From positions 1 through 44,492 of IMG/VR virus record IMGVR_UViG_3300036781_000327: DNA of 44,492 bases. One strand, 5' to 3'. Below, one piece after another: positions 1 through 7,794 of this stretch. The first letter of the stretch is position 1. The number at the start of each line of letters is the position of its first letter. The notes under the pieces are model-generated. The model saw only the letters and a program-made list of their open reading frames with translations. It searched no databases and was not told the DNA's origin. A program made the translations under genes and the position numbers. The stretch is from a virus.

Positions 1-127
1 CATTGAAAAAAAATTTGCGAAATTCACCTCTATCACAAAGAAGACTACCTCGTATAATCCTGCTATATCCCCTGCAAACTCTATGTCAATGGTAGGAGCT
101 GTTAATTCTTGACCATTTTTTCTGACT
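1..127. repeat. Terminal direct repeat (circular-contig overlap), left copy
   Basis: Bases 1-127 are identical to 44366-44492. A gene reads through the joint in one frame, which shows the sequence is circular or circularly permuted with a 44,365 bp unit. The length of exactly 127 is a common assembler k-mer size, so this is most likely an assembly overlap and not a packaged terminal repeat. Confidence 0.95.
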
Positions 128-381
128 CCCTGAAGAATCTCAACTATCAAAGTATCAAGTTGCACCGCCTCTAATTGCCCTGTCAGCAATTCAACAGAGT
201 TAACTAGATTTTCCTTTTGACGCTCTTCTGATGCCTTATCTTCAGTAATAAGGAATAGTTGGGCAAATACCGGACCGAATAGCTTCATCAATTTTGCTTT
301 TAGTCTGAGCGCTCTTCTGGCAGGTAATTGAGTAACCGAATAGGTGGCGTCTCCGATTGTTTTTTCTCTAGTTTCTATCAT
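1..381 (-). CDS. Tail assembly chaperone, N-terminal part (gene split by contig ends)
   Basis: The minus-strand ATG at 381 opens a frame that runs to base 1 and continues at 44365, ending at TAA 44263-44261 after 161 residues. The protein starts MIETREKTIGDATYSVTQLP. It lies between the tail tube gene and the tape measure gene, where chaperones of the lambda G/GT type sit; these bind tape measure and tube subunits during tail assembly. Codons 122-126 read GCA AAT TTT TTT TCA and form a slippery run. A -1 shift there gives a longer 206-residue product ending at 44127. The call rests on position, size and the frameshift layout, not on recognised sequence similarity. The Shine-Dalgarno is weak, and the 110-nt AT-rich spacer upstream has no gene. 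Confidence 0.8.
   Translation of the reverse strand, partial: MIETREKTIGDATYSVTQLPARRALRLKAKLMKLFGPVFAQLFLITEDKASEERQKENLVNSVELLTGQLEAVQLDTLIVEILQGVRKNGQELTAPTIDIEFAGDIAGLYEVVFFVIEVNFANFFSM
4..16 (-). other. Candidate -1 programmed frameshift site
   Basis: The minus strand reads A AAT TTT TTT TC in the zero frame, which contains the canonical heptamer A-AAT-TTT and an overlapping T-TTT-TTT. The zero frame stops at 44261. The -1 frame stays open to 44127, eight bases before the tape measure start. This is the G/GT arrangement known from many tailed phages. A homopolymer sequencing error is the main alternative. Confidence 0.7.
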
Positions 382-490
382 GATTTTCCGGTTTTATGTG
401 ATTTTTTCTCTTGATTTTGCTTGGTTTCTGCAAAATAACGTTTATTTTTACTGTTTTTTATTGATTTTTCATTGTTTTTACAAAATAACT
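382..490 (-). other. AT-rich spacer between tail tube and chaperone genes
   Basis: This 109-bp gap has no open frame of note, in an operon whose genes otherwise overlap. On the minus strand it is A-rich and carries two near copies of GTTATTTTG. It may act as an S1-type translation enhancer or mRNA spacer. No clear promoter or terminator is visible. Confidence 0.4.
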
Positions 491-922
491 TTAACTTTCA
501 CTGTTTGACCCGACAAATATATCCGCCTCATCCATAGACAATGTCCACTGACGGTCTGATATATCTTTTCCAAATGTTGAATTTGCATATTGGTTAATCC
601 AGCAACGGCCTGCAAAATATATGGAGTTTCCGCTTAGATCTTTAATCAACACTGGAAATACTCCTGCGTTCGTTGCTTCATCTATTGCTAATAATCCACT
701 TAATATATCGTTGCTAGGAGAGGATTGTTTGAGAGTAATGATGACTGAACCGGTAAAATTATTAGTTTTTCCTCTAGTCACTAATCCATCTGCTCCCACT
801 ACAAGGTTCCAGGTTGGTTCGTTTCGATCGATCTCTACAAAAGTGCCTTCTGAGAAGCCTGAAATCGGGACTCCTCCTACGGTAATAATTATATTTTTTG
901 GGTCATATGTCCTAACACTCAC
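491..922 (-). CDS. Tail tube protein (DUF3277-like)
   Basis: This 143-residue protein matches the size and pattern of DUF3277-type tail tubes, which stack inside the contractile sheath. The N-terminus reads MSVRTYDPKNIIITVGGVPI, typical of tube beta-sandwich folds, followed by a segment with FAGRCWINQ and a C-terminal RQWTLSMDEADIFVG. The start is GTG with a good AGGAG about 6 bases upstream. It lies directly after the sheath gene and before the chaperone gene, the standard sheath-tube-chaperone-tape order. Confidence 0.85.
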   Translation of the reverse strand: MSVRTYDPKNIIITVGGVPISGFSEGTFVEIDRNEPTWNLVVGADGLVTRGKTNNFTGSVIITLKQSSPSNDILSGLLAIDEATNAGVFPVLIKDLSGNSIYFAGRCWINQYANSTFGKDISDRQWTLSMDEADIFVGSNSES

Positions 923-933
923 CTGTTACTCCT

Positions 934-3477
934 TTAAACTGATACAGTTCCAGTAATTTGGATTGCTTGAATTGCTCCGGCAAGTGTTGCCTGGAATGAT
1001 ACATTTCTTAGGATCCTATTCGTTTTATCGATTGCAGGCACGTTAGCTGCTTTTGGAACGAAGATCTGATATTGAGGATCGGCTGCGATAAAATTATTAT
1101 CGACTCCCTGCTGAAGCGCTCTTCTAATTTGTGATTCCACCGCTGTGATACCTGAATCTGTGTATGGGATTTTTGGACTATTTACTAGGATGCTATAGAC
1201 ATAACTTTGGATCGTTGATGTAAGCCAATCTATTCCTCTAATGATGTCAATAAATTCTCCAGCTGCCATTGTTCCTCTTTGAGTGATTCCTACCCCTCCA
1301 ACATACTCGAAAGTATTGCAGTATTTATTGAATGCGTTGTTCTGTTGATTTGAGGTGAGATCCGAGTAGGAAATAGAATTTAGTTTTTTAAACATCCAAG
1401 TTTCTGACCCTGGAGTTAAAGGAAGACAATTCCCAAACCAAGCGCATTCAGGAAAGTCGCTTGCAGCCTCTTCATGGTAAATTACAAAAGTTCTTACGTA
1501 GCCTAAATTGCTGAAAATTGCAGCGATAGAAGTTGTATCTGTACCTGATGCTTGATTGATTATATTGGTATCGTCTGAGGCTGTGCCAAATATTTTAATC
1601 TGTGTTTCAATCCACGCTGCGATAGCTTCCACTGTCGCAACAGTCCTATCGGTGCATGCTAGAGCATACCAATCGTCATTTACGTCCTGGATAGCTTGTA
1701 GATCAGTTACTACAGCTGCACTAGGAGTATAAGGAGCTATGATTAACCCCTTCTGAATAACCATTGCTCCTACTGGACTTACTTGAATCAGGAATGTAGT
1801 AGTGGATGAATTTGCAGTCACTTCGAGCGATCCGTCCGAATTGTCGGTTGATCCTATTATTCCTGAGAGAGGATTAGGGACTGTCAAACCATTCACTAAT
1901 ACAGGATTTAAGTTAGAATCCAAGAGGATCGGTGAGGAAATAGATGTGACAAGAGCTGCTGAAATTTGATCGTTATCCCCTACATTTTGAGGTGCTTGAT
2001 AAACGAACGAATTGCCATTAATAAGAACTGTATATGCTTGATTAGGGATAGCTTGCGTAATTACAACTCTAGCTTGATTAGGATTTGTGATATTCGTAGA
2101 TACTGCAAGTGTGTATGGGACTCCTGCAACATCTGCTGTGATTGAAAATGTTCCGTCAGGTGTTGATGGTGTCGACGCTGTCACCCCTAATGTCGCGGCA
2201 TTAATTGCTGTGACTAAAGCATCTGCAATTGTATTAGCATCCGTAGGCTGTGAAGTGTTTACAATTGCTGCTGTCGCTTGAGACGCTCCTAAAGTGACTA
2301 TGAACGAATTTATCACTCCAGCTTGATTTGGATTTGTTGAGATAGAAATAATATTGCTATTCGTTCCAGATACTACAGCTGTCGCTATTCCTGGCGAGTA
2401 TCCAACATTTAATTCGTCTTGAATCGCTGTTGCTATAGTTGTCATTGTTGCGGAACTACTTGAAGCAAATGCAAATCCGCCCTCTGAAATTGTGCATACA
2501 GGTTGACTTGCTCCTAAAGTCGTAATGACGCTATCTACTGTATTATCACCTGGATCTGTAAATACTACTGTGATCTGTCTAGCAGCTGTTACAGTTGCGC
2601 TTGCAACTCCTGTGGCTGTTGCTATTTTAGTAGCTACTAGCCCTATAGTCGTCGCTTGATCGCTTGTAAATGTGTTGGCGCTTAATGCAACTCCATTCAC
2701 CGTAGCTACAATTGAATTTAATGTAACAAAATCTATGTCAAAGTTTAGAATACTTGTAATAGTTCCTATTTCCGATCCATTTAAACTTACATTAATTAAG
2801 TTTCCAGTAACTAATGGGCCTGTATAAGTAATGGTAGCTGATGGTTGGGATGCTCCCCCTGTAGTGACTACACTATTTACAATTGCACTTGCAGCAGAAA
2901 CAAATATAACAGTGATGGCATTTGTTCCGTTAGAGACAGCTGAAGTAACGCTTGCATCTAAAGCAATTTCTGTTGCAATTGCTGCTAAGGTAGTCGCATT
3001 ATTTGTGATAAAAGCAACCGATGAAAGAGGTGCACCATTTAATGTCACAAGGGTGGAATTTCCAGTGACGAATGGTATATTGAATGTTATCACTGAAGTG
3101 TTTATTCCGCTTAAGGTAACGACTGAATCTGTAACCGAAGTTGATGAATTTATAGTTACCGCAGTGCTATTAATTGTAGTTGTGTAAGTTTTTGCTGGAA
3201 GATCAGTTTCGACCTCTATTCCTACAGTGTCAACTGTTCGTCTTCCGATATAAATATATTGAGGTGTAATCGATTGAGAGAATACATCTTGAGCAGCAAT
3301 ATATTCTAGATCATAGGGATTGAAATCTTGTGCGACTTGCTGCATATTAGTGTATTTTCGAATCAAGTCGTTGAAATTTTTACTTGTTCCAAGAATCAGA
3401 GGAATCCCGAAACCTTGTTCAGAAACGCTTTGCGTCTGCCTTGTAATCTGTACATTTACGATGTCGCTTAATGGCAT
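934..3477 (-). CDS. Tail sheath protein (DUF3383-like) with multiple inserted beta domains
   Basis: This 847-residue protein is the contractile sheath. Residues 1-95 ([34 protein letters not shown]) and roughly 575-847 ([30 protein letters not shown]) form the DUF3383 sheath core. DUF3383 sheaths are usually about 350-500 residues; the excess is an insertion at about 97-570 rich in Thr, Ser, Val and Ala. It contains at least two clear and one degenerate copy of an approximately 85-residue unit ending in V-T-x-GASQ (about 136-218, 249-330 and 335-405), followed by two more divergent beta segments. Related units occur in the decoration protein, head-closure protein and baseplate J. By position the insertions would decorate the tail exterior, which is an inference. 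Confidence 0.88.
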   Translation of the reverse strand: MPLSDIVNVQITRQTQSVSEQGFGIPLILGTSKNFNDLIRKYTNMQQVAQDFNPYDLEYIAAQDVFSQSITPQYIYIGRRTVDTVGIEVETDLPAKTYTTTINSTAVTINSSTSVTDSVVTLSGINTSVITFNIPFVTGNSTLVTLNGAPLSSVAFITNNATTLAAIATEIALDASVTSAVSNGTNAITVIFVSAASAIVNSVVTTGGASQPSATITYTGPLVTGNLINVSLNGSEIGTITSILNFDIDFVTLNSIVATVNGVALSANTFTSDQATTIGLVATKIATATGVASATVTAARQITVVFTDPGDNTVDSVITTLGASQPVCTISEGGFAFASSSSATMTTIATAIQDELNVGYSPGIATAVVSGTNSNIISISTNPNQAGVINSFIVTLGASQATAAIVNTSQPTDANTIADALVTAINAATLGVTASTPSTPDGTFSITADVAGVPYTLAVSTNITNPNQARVVITQAIPNQAYTVLINGNSFVYQAPQNVGDNDQISAALVTSISSPILLDSNLNPVLVNGLTVPNPLSGIIGSTDNSDGSLEVTANSSTTTFLIQVSPVGAMVIQKGLIIAPYTPSAAVVTDLQAIQDVNDDWYALACTDRTVATVEAIAAWIETQIKIFGTASDDTNIINQASGTDTTSIAAIFSNLGYVRTFVIYHEEAASDFPECAWFGNCLPLTPGSETWMFKKLNSISYSDLTSNQQNNAFNKYCNTFEYVGGVGITQRGTMAAGEFIDIIRGIDWLTSTIQSYVYSILVNSPKIPYTDSGITAVESQIRRALQQGVDNNFIAADPQYQIFVPKAANVPAIDKTNRILRNVSFQATLAGAIQAIQITGTVSV
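2263..2475 (-). repeat. Inserted beta domain, degenerate sheath copy 3
   Basis: Sheath residues about 335-405 keep the [10 protein letters not shown] helix-like segment, a [10 protein letters not shown] strand and a closing FIVTLGASQ. They lack the N-terminal NG-turn strand pair. Confidence 0.5.
2488..2733 (-). repeat. Inserted beta domain, sheath copy 2
   Basis: Sheath residues about 249-330 carry [29 protein letters not shown] and [14 protein letters not shown]. It has the same order of motifs as copy 1. The DQATT[IM]GLIVA segment also recurs in baseplate J copy 2. Confidence 0.72.
2824..3072 (-). repeat. Inserted beta domain, sheath copy 1
   Basis: Sheath residues about 136-218 carry [12 protein letters not shown], then [11 protein letters not shown], then [12 protein letters not shown], and end in [11 protein letters not shown]. 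The central SAVSNGT[ND]xIT segment is almost identical in the decoration protein at 7337-7597, so the two copies share recent ancestry. Confidence 0.75.
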
Positions 3478-3485
3478 AATTCCCT

Positions 3486-4028
3486 CTAAGTTGGTGGAAT
3501 TGTAAAACTTTCATCATACACTATATTGCCAGAAGGATCTTTAAAAATCTCTTCTAAAACTACGGTGCTAATCACTCCAAGAGTATCGGTATAAACGTTG
3601 GCAATTCTAAACATTACGTCGAATGATGCTCGTTGTTCGTATCGTGAATCTATAAGGTAGGTTATATCTGCAATTGGTTGCCAATTGAAGAATACAATTC
3701 CTACAGCTCGAAGTGAGTCTAAAACCGACTGCTTTTGTAAGGATGTTTGAAGATTTTGTAGGAGAGTAATTGGATCGCCTCCATACCCTTGTACTTGCAG
3801 AGTAAATTCACGATCCCCGACCATCTGAGCTACCCCTGTATTATCAAGAGGATCCTGCGTATAATCCCAACCAATCTGTACTACTGATGCTATATAGAGA
3901 GAAATGTAGTCCACTGTAGGGCGAGGTGCATTAGGGTATAACCATAAGGCAGGGACGCCTGAAGGAAGATTAGCTATAGCCCAATCGTATAGATTTTTTC
4001 TGACATCCATAAAATCTATTGCCATCAT
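3486..4028 (-). CDS. Tail terminator / neck protein (LIC_12616-like)
   Basis: This 180-residue protein resembles the phage neck or tail-terminator family found next to DUF3383 sheath genes. It starts [20 protein letters not shown] and has a [14 protein letters not shown] strand, [11 protein letters not shown], and a late [16 protein letters not shown] segment typical of terminator folds. Its job would be to cap the tail and join it to the head. The start overlaps the previous gene's TGA (ATGATGA context), so translation is coupled. A second ATG follows immediately. Confidence 0.7.
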   Translation of the reverse strand: MMAIDFMDVRKNLYDWAIANLPSGVPALWLYPNAPRPTVDYISLYIASVVQIGWDYTQDPLDNTGVAQMVGDREFTLQVQGYGGDPITLLQNLQTSLQKQSVLDSLRAVGIVFFNWQPIADITYLIDSRYEQRASFDVMFRIANVYTDTLGVISTVVLEEIFKDPSGNIVYDESFTIPPT

Positions 4029-4699
4029 AGGACTCCTGGTAATGGGTGGAGCCTTAACGCAATAAATTTATAGTGGTTGATAATGTTAAACGTAGCATTA
4101 TTTTGCCAATCATTAATATTTATGACTTCGTAGACGATCCCTGTAAATGGAGCTTTTAAAACGGTGACTTGATCGGGATTCTGTGTTGTGACTCCATAGA
4201 TTTCAGTGGATGAATAGAATTTGAATTCTGCTTTATCTCTCCTACCTTCTGGCACTAAGGCTACATCTTTTCCAAGAGGCTGAACGCTTGCTGTAGCTGG
4301 AATAATCAGTGGAGAATTAGAAATCGTAATAGATGGCTGAGAAGCACCCCCAGTAATAGTGAAAGCATTAACCACAGATAGCGACGGCTGGAGAGGAATG
4401 ATAGTAATCGTTTTAAGGTCATCACTTATATCCGCTTGTTGAATATTTGGTTGTGCTTCAATTGCCAACTTAAGTAATCCCATAGTAATAGTGGCATTAG
4501 TAGTAAAAGGTATAGGAGTAAGTACGATAGTGTTAATAGTAATATTAATGGTATTGCCGGTAATGACAATAGCAGATAAAGTAATCTGAGAACCTTCTTG
4601 CCAAATTCCATTTAGATAAAATCCATCGGTAAATCTTCTGATCTGAATAGGAGTCCTAAAAACTTCGAAAGGGGTAAGCGGTGCAAATGGTGGAATCAT
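4025..4699 (-). CDS. Head-closure / neck protein carrying an inserted beta domain
   Basis: This 224-residue protein sits between the connector and terminator genes. Its flanks (FEVFRTPIQIRRFTDGFYLN, then ASVQPLGKDVALVPEGRR and YKFIALRLH) look like a compact neck protein of about 135 residues in which GxW-EGS is followed directly by an xASVQPL segment. Residues about 40-128 interrupt this with the same GGASQ-ending unit found in the sheath. The boundaries look clean, suggesting domain insertion at a surface loop. The start overlaps the upstream stop as ATGA. Confidence 0.7.
   Translation of the reverse strand: MIPPFAPLTPFEVFRTPIQIRRFTDGFYLNGIWQEGSQITLSAIVITGNTINITINTIVLTPIPFTTNATITMGLLKLAIEAQPNIQQADISDDLKTITIIPLQPSLSVVNAFTITGGASQPSITISNSPLIIPATASVQPLGKDVALVPEGRRDKAEFKFYSSTEIYGVTTQNPDQVTVLKAPFTGIVYEVININDWQNNATFNIINHYKFIALRLHPLPGVL
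4316..4582 (-). repeat. Inserted beta domain, head-closure copy
   Basis: Residues about 40-128 carry ITGNTINITINTIVLTPI, a TITMGLLKLAIEA segment and [19 protein letters not shown]. They match the sheath and baseplate J units motif by motif. Confidence 0.75.
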
Positions 4700-5178
4700 G
4701 CAATAACCACCTTATGTCTAACCGATTGAATCATTTGCCCAAAATCTATTAAAGGCTTTGAGCTTCGTTTTAGAACAATCGTTTTAGCAGAGTTAGGGGG
4801 GGTATAAATCGATCTTATTTTAGTCTGCACTAAATCTACTCCAAATAGTCCTATAAGATTTAAGGATCGTTTCACAGTAGAAGTTCCGTCCATAATCTTG
4901 TCGTATTCTCCAAGGATAGCTTGATTTATTCGTCTAATATTTTCATCTATTGCAGGTCTTAGGAATGGCCTTGCAGGAATTTCCTTCGTTCCAAATTCAT
5001 TTTGTGCTGCTATTTGGGGCATTGATAATCCTGGCTTCTTTGCTCTATTTCCTTTTGTCTGAGATTTTGTAATTGAGCCTTCCTGGAATCCAACAAGGAC
5101 GAAAGATCCTGCAAGTTGTTCTATTTCTTGCAATTTCTCGTCATACTTCTTTCGATTATCTTTGATATTGGATGTCAT
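4696..5178 (-). CDS. Head-tail joining protein (HK97 gp10 / virion-morphogenesis-like)
   Basis: This protein of about 160 residues has the IPARPFLRPAIDEN motif and C-terminal KPLIDFGQMIQSVRH, both typical of neck and head-completion proteins of the gp10 / Mu gpG type. The N-terminus is charged and probably helical (DNRKKYDEKLQEIEQL). An upstream ATG at 5199 exists, but the ATG at 5178 has GGAG four to five bases before it and the upstream one has no ribosome site, so 5178 is preferred. It overlaps the next gene by ATGA. Confidence 0.7.
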   Translation of the reverse strand: MTSNIKDNRKKYDEKLQEIEQLAGSFVLVGFQEGSITKSQTKGNRAKKPGLSMPQIAAQNEFGTKEIPARPFLRPAIDENIRRINQAILGEYDKIMDGTSTVKRSLNLIGLFGVDLVQTKIRSIYTPPNSAKTIVLKRSSKPLIDFGQMIQSVRHKVVIA

Positions 5179-5208
5179 TTTTCTCCAGTTGTAAGACATG
5201 GCTTACAT

Positions 5209-5673
5209 CTAACAGCCACACCCTCCACCATTGTTTCCGAATCCCCATCCCCATCCTCCACCATTACATCCACATCCTACGGGCATATTCTGGATCACTC
5301 CACCAAAGACTACGGGTAGATTGGTGACGGTTGTTCCTATCGTAGTTCGTTTCACTAGATCCAAATAACTTCTTCCGTAAGGAGTCAGTAAAAGAGCATT
5401 CATATCCGCAGTGACATTATAACCGAGGGAAAGATCTCCCTCGGCTATATTTGAAAAAATTCCCAAATTAGGATTGGTGGCTAGAGTTAGGTAATGTGCC
5501 ATCAGAAAAGCGAATACCGACGGCCCACAGCAAGATAAAAACTGAAAGTTAACTTGGCATATCAGCAGATCGTATAACGCATTATAGTAAGCTAAACGAT
5601 CGGGATCAGTCGAAAAAAACTGAGGAGCATATACGAATAATGCACTAATTACTGTCTCACTTGAAATGTTCAT
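5209..5673 (-). CDS. Head-tail connector (DUF4054-like) with a Cys/Gly/Trp-rich tail
   Basis: This 154-residue protein resembles DUF4054 connectors, which follow the capsid gene and form the head-tail adaptor ring. It has APQFFSTDPDRLAYYNALYD, a helical FAFLMAHYLTLAT and a loop with EGDLSLGYNVTADM. Residues from about 131 to the end are odd: four Cys in GCGC-type pairs, with Gly, Trp and Asn filling the rest. This tail is absent from the usual family and could bind metal or form disulfides. The gene overlaps the previous one by 17 bases. Confidence 0.72.
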   Translation of the reverse strand: MNISSETVISALFVYAPQFFSTDPDRLAYYNALYDLLICQVNFQFLSCCGPSVFAFLMAHYLTLATNPNLGIFSNIAEGDLSLGYNVTADMNALLLTPYGRSYLDLVKRTTIGTTVTNLPVVFGGVIQNMPVGCGCNGGGWGWGFGNNGGGCGC

Positions 5674-6031
5674 TTTCTGGCTCGGCTTCTTTTGCCTTCG
5701 GCACTGAAATTGTTTCCAATTGATTCTTTGCAGCTTCCAATACTGGGACTCGATCCTCTTCCTTGATTATCTTCTTCAGCAATTTTTTGTCAAAAATTTT
5801 AGGAATGTAGGAAAGCATTTCGTTGAGATCCTGACGTCCTTCTTTATTTTTGGACTCATTTAGCACTACAAGCTTTCCATCTTTTATAAGATTTTTGACA
5901 AGAGGATGCTGCAATAGATTTTTCAATTGCGTATCGGTTACCTGATTGATACCAGGTAGAAATTGGCAAGGCTCACAGTCACCGAAGTGAACCGTGAGCA
6001 TATTGACTTTCATGTAGTTTAGTAATGGCAT
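5657..6031 (-). CDS. Hypothetical virion-module protein
   Basis: I do not recognise this 124-residue protein. It starts MPLLNYMKVNMLTVHFGDCE, has a CxxC pair near the N-terminus (CEPC), then a Lys/Leu-rich helical region and a charged C-terminus rich in Lys and Glu. It lies between capsid and connector genes. Its start overlaps the capsid stop (TAATG), so it is coupled to capsid translation. A small head-associated or assembly factor fits the position. Confidence 0.6.
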   Translation of the reverse strand: MPLLNYMKVNMLTVHFGDCEPCQFLPGINQVTDTQLKNLLQHPLVKNLIKDGKLVVLNESKNKEGRQDLNEMLSYIPKIFDKKLLKKIIKEEDRVPVLEAAKNQLETISVPKAKEAEPENEHFK

Positions 6032-6972
6032 TAGATGCCTTCCCCTATAGTTAGAGACAATGGGTAGTAAATAATGATTCCACCGTAACGAGATTCACAT
6101 GGCACTACGAACTCTAAACCTCGTTCTTGAGGAGGATATTGAGTGAATGGCATAGGAATTTCCATCGTCAGTTTATCTGGATTTTTATCATATACGATAA
6201 AAATATCAGTTGCAACATCGTCAACTACAGGGCCTGCACCTGTCAACTCAGGCACCCAGTCAACAGTAGTGATGAAAGGGTTGTTCTGAATGAAATATTC
6301 CAAAATCGTTGTATCTGAGACTGAGCTACGAGGAGTAGACGCAATCAGAGTATATTGAGGAATTGGGAGCAATAGTGTATTTGGCATCTCTACGCCTTTA
6401 GTAATTGCAGGAATAGAGTTCGTCACCTGGTTCATATCCCTGAGGATCTGATCCGGAGTTTTATTTACCCACTGAGTCGTTGATCCCGATCCATCAGCAG
6501 GTACAAAATTCGCTGGAATGTTTGTATTGTTGATTAGACCAAGGATACGATAAGTGTTGTCGCCAAACCAGGCAAGTCTATTGATTTTCTGATCGTTTGC
6601 TCTTCGTGCAGCATTCGCTTGACGTTGAGTGAGGGATCGTCCTACATAAATTGCAGCACGAATTTCCTGTACAGTGTAGCCATAGGAGACGCCAATTGAT
6701 TTAACGGGAGTTGTGTACTCTTTACCTCTGATATCTGCCCTTGGTAAATCTTCTGCATACGACTCAATTACTCTTGCAAAGCCTGTTTCTTCGAATTGCG
6801 CATAAGTTATAGCCTGAGCGCCTTCGCCCGCTTCTGTGCTGATTGGGATGTGTTTGAACGCCTTCATTTCGGGGAATTCAATGTCGTACGACTTGCTCTT
6901 GATGTATTCTAATTCACGAGCAAAGAAGAATGTTTCGTTGGCATCTAAAGCAACGCTTGAAATTTTGTCCAT
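6031..6972 (-). CDS. Major capsid protein (DUF2184)
   Basis: This 313-residue protein fits DUF2184 capsids, which adopt the HK97 fold and are found in Bcep1-like phages. Landmarks are an N-terminal helix FFFARELEYIKSKSYDIEFP, then HIPISTEAGEGAQAITYAQF, GVSYGYTVQEIRAA, QRQANAARRANDQKINRLAW, GLINN, and a C-terminal RYGGIIIYYPLSL. It follows the decoration gene, and a good Shine-Dalgarno (AGGAG) precedes the ATG. Confidence 0.88.
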   Translation of the reverse strand: MDKISSVALDANETFFFARELEYIKSKSYDIEFPEMKAFKHIPISTEAGEGAQAITYAQFEETGFARVIESYAEDLPRADIRGKEYTTPVKSIGVSYGYTVQEIRAAIYVGRSLTQRQANAARRANDQKINRLAWFGDNTYRILGLINNTNIPANFVPADGSGSTTQWVNKTPDQILRDMNQVTNSIPAITKGVEMPNTLLLPIPQYTLIASTPRSSVSDTTILEYFIQNNPFITTVDWVPELTGAGPVVDDVATDIFIVYDKNPDKLTMEIPMPFTQYPPQERGLEFVVPCESRYGGIIIYYPLSLTIGEGI

Positions 6973-6991
6973 TATTTTTCTCCTACTGATC

Positions 6992-7792
6992 CTACGGCTG
7001 GTTAATATCTAATACAGCTAATCCACCAGCGCTAGCGCCGATCAACCATCTTACTTGAGTAGAGGGTAGTAGAATAGCGTTTCCACTGTCTGAATCGCTT
7101 CTAAATCCACCGACCTGTGGAAAGGATAGAGTGGGCGCGATCCTCCAATAAACTGGACTATCTGACGTTACTGTATTTTCTGCGAATACCCAAATTTGTC
7201 CTCTTGCCATTACCGGAACTGCGTCTCCAATGAAATAAGGCGAGCCTCCTGCTGAGCCTTGAGGGCCGAGTAGGTTCATCTTATTTTGAATGTATACTGC
7301 CACACCGTAGAATACGTTATCATTCGTATAAGCTGAAGTCCAAGTAACCGCTGATCCGCTACTTGTTACAAACGTTGCAGAGACTGCATAGCCTTGTTCT
7401 GCTGTGATCGTAATTGTATCAGTTCCATTAGATACTGCTGAGGCAATAAAATCTTGAGCAGCAATAAGGGCAGCAATCGCAGTAAGAGTTGCAGCATTAG
7501 ATGTGGCATAAACCACTGGAGTCAATGCAATACCATTTAGGGTAACAACCGTAGAGTTTGCAGCTGATAAAGGAGCACTTGCAGTAACTGCCACGATATC
7601 GACGTGAGGAAGTCTCACTTGCATATCTTGACCGATAACTTTTGCTACTCCTAATCCGATGGGAATAATTTCGACAGCAGCTACAGGAGATAGAACTTCT
7701 CCGTAAGTGATATCGTAAATCTGACCTGCGCTGGCTGCTTGAGCCATCAAAAAATTGTAACTGGTCTGTCCTGAAACTGGAGGAAATGACAT
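6992..7792 (-). CDS. Structural cement / decoration protein with inserted beta domain
   Basis: This 266-residue protein lies between protease and capsid genes, where the cement protein of these phages is encoded. The flanks (SGQTSYNFLMAQAASAGQIY, then YIQNKMNLLGPQG, DAVPVMARGQIWVFAENTV and LIGASAGGLAVLDINQP) form the cement core, which usually totals about 150-180 residues. Residues about 66-152 are an extra beta unit, TVVTLNGIALTPVVY then AATLTAIAALI and SAVSNGTDTITI, nearly identical in part to sheath copy 1. The protein would trimerise on the capsid surface; external display of the insert is inferred. Confidence 0.78.
   Translation of the reverse strand: MSFPPVSGQTSYNFLMAQAASAGQIYDITYGEVLSPVAAVEIIPIGLGVAKVIGQDMQVRLPHVDIVAVTASAPLSAANSTVVTLNGIALTPVVYATSNAATLTAIAALIAAQDFIASAVSNGTDTITITAEQGYAVSATFVTSSGSAVTWTSAYTNDNVFYGVAVYIQNKMNLLGPQGSAGGSPYFIGDAVPVMARGQIWVFAENTVTSDSPVYWRIAPTLSFPQVGGFRSDSDSGNAILLPSTQVRWLIGASAGGLAVLDINQP
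7337..7597 (-). repeat. Inserted beta domain, decoration-protein copy
   Basis: Residues about 66-152 of the cement protein match the sheath unit. The shared segments are STxVTLNGxxL, ATLxAIA and SAVSNGTxxIT. The GASQ end is replaced by SSGSAVTW. Confidence 0.75.
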
Positions 7793-7794
7793 GA

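Noticed and set aside
1-127. A true terminal direct repeat used for packaging
   Set aside because: The length equals a common assembler k-mer and it falls inside a gene, not at the terminase end, so an assembly overlap is more likely.
2087-3187. Plus-strand open frames opposite the sheath gene
   Set aside because: They mirror the low-complexity Thr/Val/Ala coding repeats of the sheath, lack ribosome sites, and run against the operon.
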